Source: Methanomassiliicoccus sp.
GTDB lineage: Archaea; Thermoplasmatota; Thermoplasmata; Methanomassiliicoccales; Methanomassiliicoccaceae
DNA length: 64,000 nt
Assembly: GCA_033485155.1 (NCBI GenBank)
Contig: JAWQJJ010000002.1
Span: 434,001 to 498,000, forward strand
Direction: 5' to 3'
Position numbers and translations under genes: made by a program. Below, one piece after another: positions 59,949 to 64,000 of this stretch. Every line of letters starts with the position of its first letter. Position 1 is the stretch's first letter. The notes beneath the pieces were generated by a model. That model was not told the origin of the DNA and searched no databases. It worked only from the letters and a program-made list of their open reading frames with translations.

Positions 59949-61616
59949 TCAGGCGGTCTCCTCGGCCTCCGTCGGCCTCCCCTCGCTCCACTCGCGATTG
60001 ATCCTTTGGATGTTCCGCCTCATGGCTTTCTCCTTCCGATCGCTGGCGACCAACGAGGGCTCGTCGCTGGTCCCCTTGGTCACCAGCACCACCACACGCC
60101 CCGGGCGGCTGCGTCCCGTGCGGCCCCGACGCTGGATCGACCTTATCTCCGACGGCACCGGTTCGTAGAAGATCACGAGGTCGGTGTTGGCGACGTCGAG
60201 CCCCTCCTCGCCCACACATGTAGCCACGACCGTGTTGATCCTTCCGGACCGCAGATGCGAGAGGACCTCGACCTGCTCCTTCTGATTCTGTCCCTTATCG
60301 TGAGCCCTCGAGCTCTGCCCAACGAGCTTGCTCACCCTGGCCCCGCCGATGTCCGAGAGGCATCGGGCCACCATTTCGCAGGAGTCACGGTAATTGGTGA
60401 AGACCATGACCCGGGAGTCGGCCTTTTGCTCCAGCTGAGAGGTCACCAGCTCTCTGACCAGGGGAATCTTGGGGTGTCCCTCAGGGGTCCGGGACACGAT
60501 CTCCTCCAGCCGTGCGAACTCGGGAGAAGCGACGATCCTCTGGGAGGCCTTGGACCCTTTCCTGCCCTGGGCTTCTGTCTTCAATTTCTCCATATACGAG
60601 GTCAGTGCCGTCACTCCCTGGGTCTCAGCAAGCTCGAGGGCGTGTCCGACCTTGATGGCCATGGCCTGTAGGCTGAGGGCGTTGAACAGGTAGCCGTTCT
60701 TCTTGCCGAAGGATCTGGCCCGCAGGGATTTGTTCATCTCGATCACATATCCGACCCTGGGCAGACCCTCGGTCTTCAGGAAACCCATGTGGTTGAGCTT
60801 GGAGATGTACGCACCGTACATGCTTCGCAGGGCCTCGCAAACATCGGCGATCCCCTCCGGCAGGTCCACATCCATCGTCTCGATTCGTACCTCGTGGAGG
60901 TACTCCATTATACTGGCGTCCTCCTCCGTCCGGGCCTCGATCCGCCGAACATGGAGGTTATCGCACACCGCCTTGATCCGCGCCTTGGATCCGCCCGGGG
61001 AGGCGGTGATACCCAGCACCCGGCCCCCGATCGCATCGAACGCCTGGGCGATAGGCACGTAGGCGTAGCGGCCGGTGGCTCTGTGGGCCTCGTCGAAGAT
61101 GATGAGCTTGACGCCTTGCAGATCGATCCTCCCCTTTCGGAGGTCATTGATGACCACCTGCGGCGTGGATACGATCACTCCGTGCCCGTTCCACTCCGCC
61201 GCCCTCTGCTCAGGAGGCACCTCTCCGCTCAACTGGACCACGGACCTGCCGACGAGATGATCATCGAGGAACGCGGCATGCTGTTCCACCAGCGGCTTGG
61301 TCGGAGCGAGGAGGAGAACCTTACCGCCATCGCGATGGAGCACCTCGGCCATCACCCTGAGCGCGATCACAGTCTTCCCGAGCCCGGTGGGCAGTACGAC
61401 CAAGGTCGAGTAGAAGTAACACGAATCAGCGAGGGTAGCCTGGTACTCCCGTTCCTGGATCGAACCCGGCCGTATCAAGGGATGCACGACATACACGCCA
61501 TGACCTACGTCCGAGGGCTCAAAAACGTTTGGGCCAGGGGGTCGAATACCAGTGTGAGGTCGTTGATCTGGACGTCTTCGGTAGACCGTTTGCCACGGAT
61601 ACCGTCGTCCAAACAT
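59949..61616 (-). CDS. Hef-type DEAH helicase without nuclease domain
   Basis: A superfamily-2 helicase: Q-like HPLIRPGSIQEREYQ, motif I VVLPTGLGKTVIALRVM, LLLAPTKPLVEQHAAFL, motif II IFDEAHRA, motif III ITASPGGSKARI, a helical insert, motif IV VMVFTNYRDSCEMVARCL, motif V TCVGEEGLDVANTDLVIF and motif VI SIQRRGRTGRSRPGR. This is the helicase half of archaeal Hef/FANCM, which processes stalled forks. The XPF-like nuclease and HhH parts present in many euryarchaeal Hef proteins are absent. The conserved region begins at about residue 41; a GTG at 61496 could be the true start, as the first 40 residues look unlike the family. Confidence 0.88.
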   Translation of the reverse strand: MFGRRYPWQTVYRRRPDQRPHTGIRPPGPNVFEPSDVGHGVYVVHPLIRPGSIQEREYQATLADSCYFYSTLVVLPTGLGKTVIALRVMAEVLHRDGGKVLLLAPTKPLVEQHAAFLDDHLVGRSVVQLSGEVPPEQRAAEWNGHGVIVSTPQVVINDLRKGRIDLQGVKLIIFDEAHRATGRYAYVPIAQAFDAIGGRVLGITASPGGSKARIKAVCDNLHVRRIEARTEEDASIMEYLHEVRIETMDVDLPEGIADVCEALRSMYGAYISKLNHMGFLKTEGLPRVGYVIEMNKSLRARSFGKKNGYLFNALSLQAMAIKVGHALELAETQGVTALTSYMEKLKTEAQGRKGSKASQRIVASPEFARLEEIVSRTPEGHPKIPLVRELVTSQLEQKADSRVMVFTNYRDSCEMVARCLSDIGGARVSKLVGQSSRAHDKGQNQKEQVEVLSHLRSGRINTVVATCVGEEGLDVANTDLVIFYEPVPSEIRSIQRRGRTGRSRPGRVVVLVTKGTSDEPSLVASDRKEKAMRRNIQRINREWSEGRPTEAEETA

Positions 61617-61686
61617 CGAACATTAAGCGGCGGAGCGGAGGAAGCGGCGGATAGGCTCCAACTACGTGTAGGGATGAGGATCGTTT

Positions 61687-62484
61687 ATGAGAGCCACCTC
61701 CGAAGAGCAGCAGCGGCGCCGGCCCAGAATGCTGACCCTATACTCCAAGTTCATACGGGCCGGTGACCTGGTCTTCGACGTGGGGGCCAACCATGGGGAT
61801 CGGTCGCAGCTCTTCCTTGACCTGGGGGCTAGGGTGGTGGCGGTGGAACCGCAGCCCCACTGCGCCGAGATCATGCGGAGAAGATTCCGTGCTGACCCTC
61901 GCATCGATGTCCTGGAGGCAGCGCTGGACGAGCGCCAGGGGAACGCATCGATACGTCTCTCCGACAACGACCTGGTCTCCTCCATGAGCCAACAGTGGAT
62001 CGATCGGGTGAGGTCATGCGGTCGGTTCGACGACTCTCGGTGGCAGGAGGAGATGGAGGTACCGACCATCACCATGGACGCGCTCATCGCCAGGTATGGC
62101 CTTCCCCGCTTCACCAAGATCGATACCGAGGGTTACGAGCTTCAGGTATTCAAGGGCCTGAGTGATCCCCTACCCGCGCTCTCCTTCGAGTATACTCCCG
62201 AGTACATCGAGCCGGCGGTCGGGTCCCTGCGTCTCCTCTCGGCCCTCGGCTCCTATCTCTTCAACCTCTCGGTGGGAGAATCGATGGAGCTCGGCCTGCC
62301 GCAATATGTTCAGATGGAGAGCCTGGCTTCCTGCCTGGAGGCGCTCGCGGAGCAGAGGGGGCAGGAGGAATCAGGGGACGTGTACGCCGTCCTTGAACAG
62401 CGCCAGGACCGGAACGGTCGGGGGACGCGACATGAAAAAAGGGGGCGTGAGAGGATCGAAGACCCTGTTGTAAAGCATCCATGA
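61687..62484 (+). CDS. FkbM-family methyltransferase
   Basis: A 265-residue SAM-dependent methyltransferase. Motif I is VFDVGANHGDRSQLFLDLGA, motif II is RVVAVEPQPHCAEIMRRRF; the middle has SDNDLVSSMSQQWIDRV and the FkbM-typical VPTITMDALIARYGLPRFTK, then IDTEGYELQVFKGL. The C terminus is a charged tail (RNGRGTRHEKRGRERIED). FkbM enzymes methylate hydroxyl groups on sugars or secondary metabolites. Divergent from the Hef helicase; the start lies about 70 bp from it. Confidence 0.88.
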   Translation: MRATSEEQQRRRPRMLTLYSKFIRAGDLVFDVGANHGDRSQLFLDLGARVVAVEPQPHCAEIMRRRFRADPRIDVLEAALDERQGNASIRLSDNDLVSSMSQQWIDRVRSCGRFDDSRWQEEMEVPTITMDALIARYGLPRFTKIDTEGYELQVFKGLSDPLPALSFEYTPEYIEPAVGSLRLLSALGSYLFNLSVGESMELGLPQYVQMESLASCLEALAEQRGQEESGDVYAVLEQRQDRNGRGTRHEKRGRERIEDPVVKHP

Positions 62485-62718
62485 CCGTGAGACGAACCGG
62501 CCCTCGAGGAGCCCACGAACAATGCTGCTCGCCCCCGACCGTCGTCGGAGGTCGTAGCCGATTGTCGTGGTCATGAGGCGATACGATGTTCGGCAGAGGA
62601 TGCATTACAATCGTATCGATAAATAGCATGACGACAATAGAGATGACGCGGCCAAGACATCCGTCTTCCTGCGCGGAAGAGCGGAGCAGCGGCCTCGATA
62701 TACGGACGAGATGTATCC

Positions 62719-62865
62719 ATGAGTACCAACCGGATTAACACGGAGTGCGAGAAGTGCGGAGCCAAGTTTGAGACCCTCTACGAACTCGATGAGCATATGG
62801 AAGATGTTCATGGCGAGATGATGAGAAAGCGTGCCATGCCGCGTAAGAAGCCCAAGAAGAAGTGA
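62719..62865 (+). CDS. 48-residue C2H2 zinc-finger protein
   Basis: A short gene encoding MSTNRINTECEKCGAKFETL, then YELDEHMEDVHGEMMRKRAM and a basic end PRKKPKKK. The C-x2-C and H-x4-H spacing with the central Phe and Leu gives a classical single C2H2 finger with a Lys-rich tail, so nucleic-acid binding is likely. It sits alone between the methyltransferase and DUF3795 genes. Confidence 0.7.
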   Translation: MSTNRINTECEKCGAKFETLYELDEHMEDVHGEMMRKRAMPRKKPKKK

Positions 62866-63190
62866 AGGGGTCGCTGGTCGGCGATATCCCGATCTCCTTT
62901 TAATCCATCCCAAGTCTGGGGCCAGAGGGACGTAGCGATTACCCCGGGAGCAGGTCCGATCTTCATTATCGACTGAGCAGTAGCTCGAAAGCTGGAGGAC
63001 ATTGGCATGCTGGAGATCGACGAAATGGTGACTGGCCGACCTTCAACCAGTGGATTAGGGAGTTCAAGAACGTCGACCCGATGGTCCTACCACGGGGCCT
63101 GTCCAGCTTCCAGGCGCTCACAAAAAGCAAGAACGGTCGCTTATCCGAGCGAAGAAATGATGATTAGGTTCGAAGGGTAGCCCGGGCGGT
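62866..63190 (+). other. Gap with a possible frameshifted small gene
   Basis: From ATG 63007 the frame MLEIDEMVTGR is open, but the plausible protein continues in another frame, DWPTFNQWIREFKNVDPMVL then PRGLSSFQALTKSKNGRLSE, ending at TAG 63167. The two pieces together could be a small gene broken by a frameshift. No family recognised, so this is a weak call. Confidence 0.3.
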
Positions 63191-63640
63191 TCACCGCCAC
63201 GGGTAGTGCCTTCCTCTCTTTTCAGCCCAGTTCTCGATGCCGTGCTCCCGGATCATCTGATGATTATGCTCAATGGTCTTTCCGTGGAACCGCTTCAGGG
63301 CCGCCAGCTTCATGCATTTCGCGCTGTCCCCGCACTCCCAGCATCCCCGGTAACCCTTCTGCTTGACGCAGTCCCGGATGATGCATACCTTCTTTCCTCC
63401 GCCGGTGGCGCAGGGACCCTTGCACTCGATCGCCTCGATCTCATCCAGCACCCGTATGAAAATGGGATAGTCTAGGAGCTTACCGTAAGCTTGGGAACGG
63501 AGGTACGCATACTGGTCGAACTGTACCTCGTCCAGCGCCTTCTTCAGCTCCTCTACCGCGAGGAAAACCCGTTTGTCGTGAGGGATGCAATCGCCGCAAT
63601 AAAGGCCACAGTAAGAGGTCCGATCGTTAGATTCTGACAT
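63191..63640 (-). CDS. DUF3795 cysteine-rich protein
   Basis: A 149-residue protein with the DUF3795 cysteine layout: TSYCGLYCGDCIPHDKRVF at the start, then ECKGPCATGG, VCIIRDCVKQKGYRGCWEC and KCMKLAALKRFHGKTIEHNH. The ten or more Cys probably bind metals or Fe-S clusters. The family is common in anaerobic bacteria and archaea and has no established function. It stands upstream of nothing on its strand except the otsA region across a 59-bp gap (convergence is absent; both are minus strand). Confidence 0.85.
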   Translation of the reverse strand: MSESNDRTSYCGLYCGDCIPHDKRVFLAVEELKKALDEVQFDQYAYLRSQAYGKLLDYPIFIRVLDEIEAIECKGPCATGGGKKVCIIRDCVKQKGYRGCWECGDSAKCMKLAALKRFHGKTIEHNHQMIREHGIENWAEKRGRHYPWR

Positions 63641-63699
63641 GTTGCTCGGACCCCAAGCTTCGCCTCGGTGTTTGAACCTTTCGCAACCAGGTGACGGTT

Positions 63700-64000
63700 C
63701 TAGGAGGATGGCTTACCGACTTCGTCTCCCGACTGTTCTGTTTCCATTTCCTTGGCGATCGTTCTCTGGTGGAAGTCCCGGGAGCTTACGTCGAGGCCCC
63801 ACTCCTTCATGAAGGTATCCAGCCACCAGTAGAGATCGTGCTTCTTGATCACTGACCTCAGGGCCTGAACATGCCTGCTGCGTTCCTCCGGAGTCATGGT
63901 GAGCGCCCTGAGGATGGCCTTGGCGCTCATCTCCACGTCGTATGGATTGACGATCAGGGCGGCGCCCATCTCCTCGCTGGCCCCGGCGAACTCGCTGAGG
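63700..64000 (-). CDS. otsA: Trehalose-6-phosphate synthase (C-terminal end)
   Basis: The frame is open to the window edge, so the gene starts outside. Visible residues LSEFAGASEEMGAALIVNPY, DVEMSAKAILRALTMTPEER, and HDLYWWLDTFMKEWGLD match the C-terminal end of GT20 trehalose-6-phosphate synthase, including the nucleotide-sugar-binding Glu region EFAGASEE. A roughly 30-residue polar tail follows. The enzyme joins UDP-glucose (or another NDP-glucose) to glucose-6-phosphate for the compatible solute trehalose. Only about 100 residues are present. Confidence 0.82.
   Translation of the reverse strand, partial: LSEFAGASEEMGAALIVNPYDVEMSAKAILRALTMTPEERSRHVQALRSVIKKHDLYWWLDTFMKEWGLDVSSRDFHQRTIAKEMETEQSGDEVGKPSS

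Noticed and set aside
60789-61766. 325-codon frame antisense to the Hef-type helicase
   Set aside because: The helicase motifs on the minus strand are unmistakable.

Overview
The window reads as a chromosomal segment of a methanogenic archaeon of the Thermoplasmata, most likely Methanomassiliicoccales. Evidence: a contiguous run of methanogenesis marker genes (mmp3-mmp6-mmp5-mmp15-mmp17-mmp7) at the left edge; three DUF835 proteins and a winged-helix/STAND/TPR regulator of a type common in Thermoplasmata; archaeal TATA boxes, often with short or absent leaders; a B12-dependent ribonucleotide reductase; TrpB2; and an RNase P RNA gene readable on the minus strand. No taxonomic search was run, so the lineage is an inference.

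Layout. 1-4.6 kb: mmp operon with ATGA-type overlaps, ending in a DUF123 (GIY-YIG-like) reading frame that has no ordinary start codon. 5-11.4 kb: FAD-linked glycolate/lactate oxidase, copper ATPase divergent from an Lrp-TRASH regulator across an inverted repeat, RidA and a HAD phosphatase. 11.5-21 kb: a small membrane-anchored protein made of six identical octapeptides, the wHTH-STAND-TPR protein, three DUF835 genes, TrpB2, class II RNR, ferredoxin and an eIF-2B-like protein. The octapeptide gene and the first DUF835 gene share the palindrome GAGCATGCTC just upstream of their TATA boxes. 21-30.6 kb: rnpB, zinc-ribbon and zinc-finger proteins, a berberine-bridge-type FAD enzyme, a formaldehyde-dehydrogenase-like Zn-ADH, an SdsA-type alkylsulfatase and ferritin-like genes. 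30.7-39.7 kb: an ion-transport block (CLC channel with CBS domains, two cation/proton antiporters, TrkH, TrkA) and a DMT exporter.

39,895-59,316 is an integrated genetic element of about 19.4 kb. Its ends are a 67-bp perfect direct repeat equal to the 3' half of a tRNA-Leu(GAG) gene. The intact tRNA is at the right end with a tyrosine recombinase gene beside it. The element looks more AT-rich than its flanks, is sparsely coding and carries gene remnants (ADH, Nnr-like, SDR, a decayed paralogue). Its intact cargo includes a PAS histidine kinase, a receiver-pseudokinase, many small proteins, a ribokinase-like/AAA+/RyR fusion ATPase, two fasciclin proteins and a heliorhodopsin with the Schiff-base lysine at position 241. 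The heliorhodopsin on a tRNA-integrated element of a presumed methanogen and the three-domain RyR ATPase are the two most notable items.

59.4-64 kb returns to ordinary chromosome: a PNPOx-like flavoprotein, a Hef-type helicase without nuclease domain, an FkbM methyltransferase, a 48-residue C2H2 zinc-finger protein, a DUF3795 protein and the 3' end of trehalose-6-phosphate synthase.
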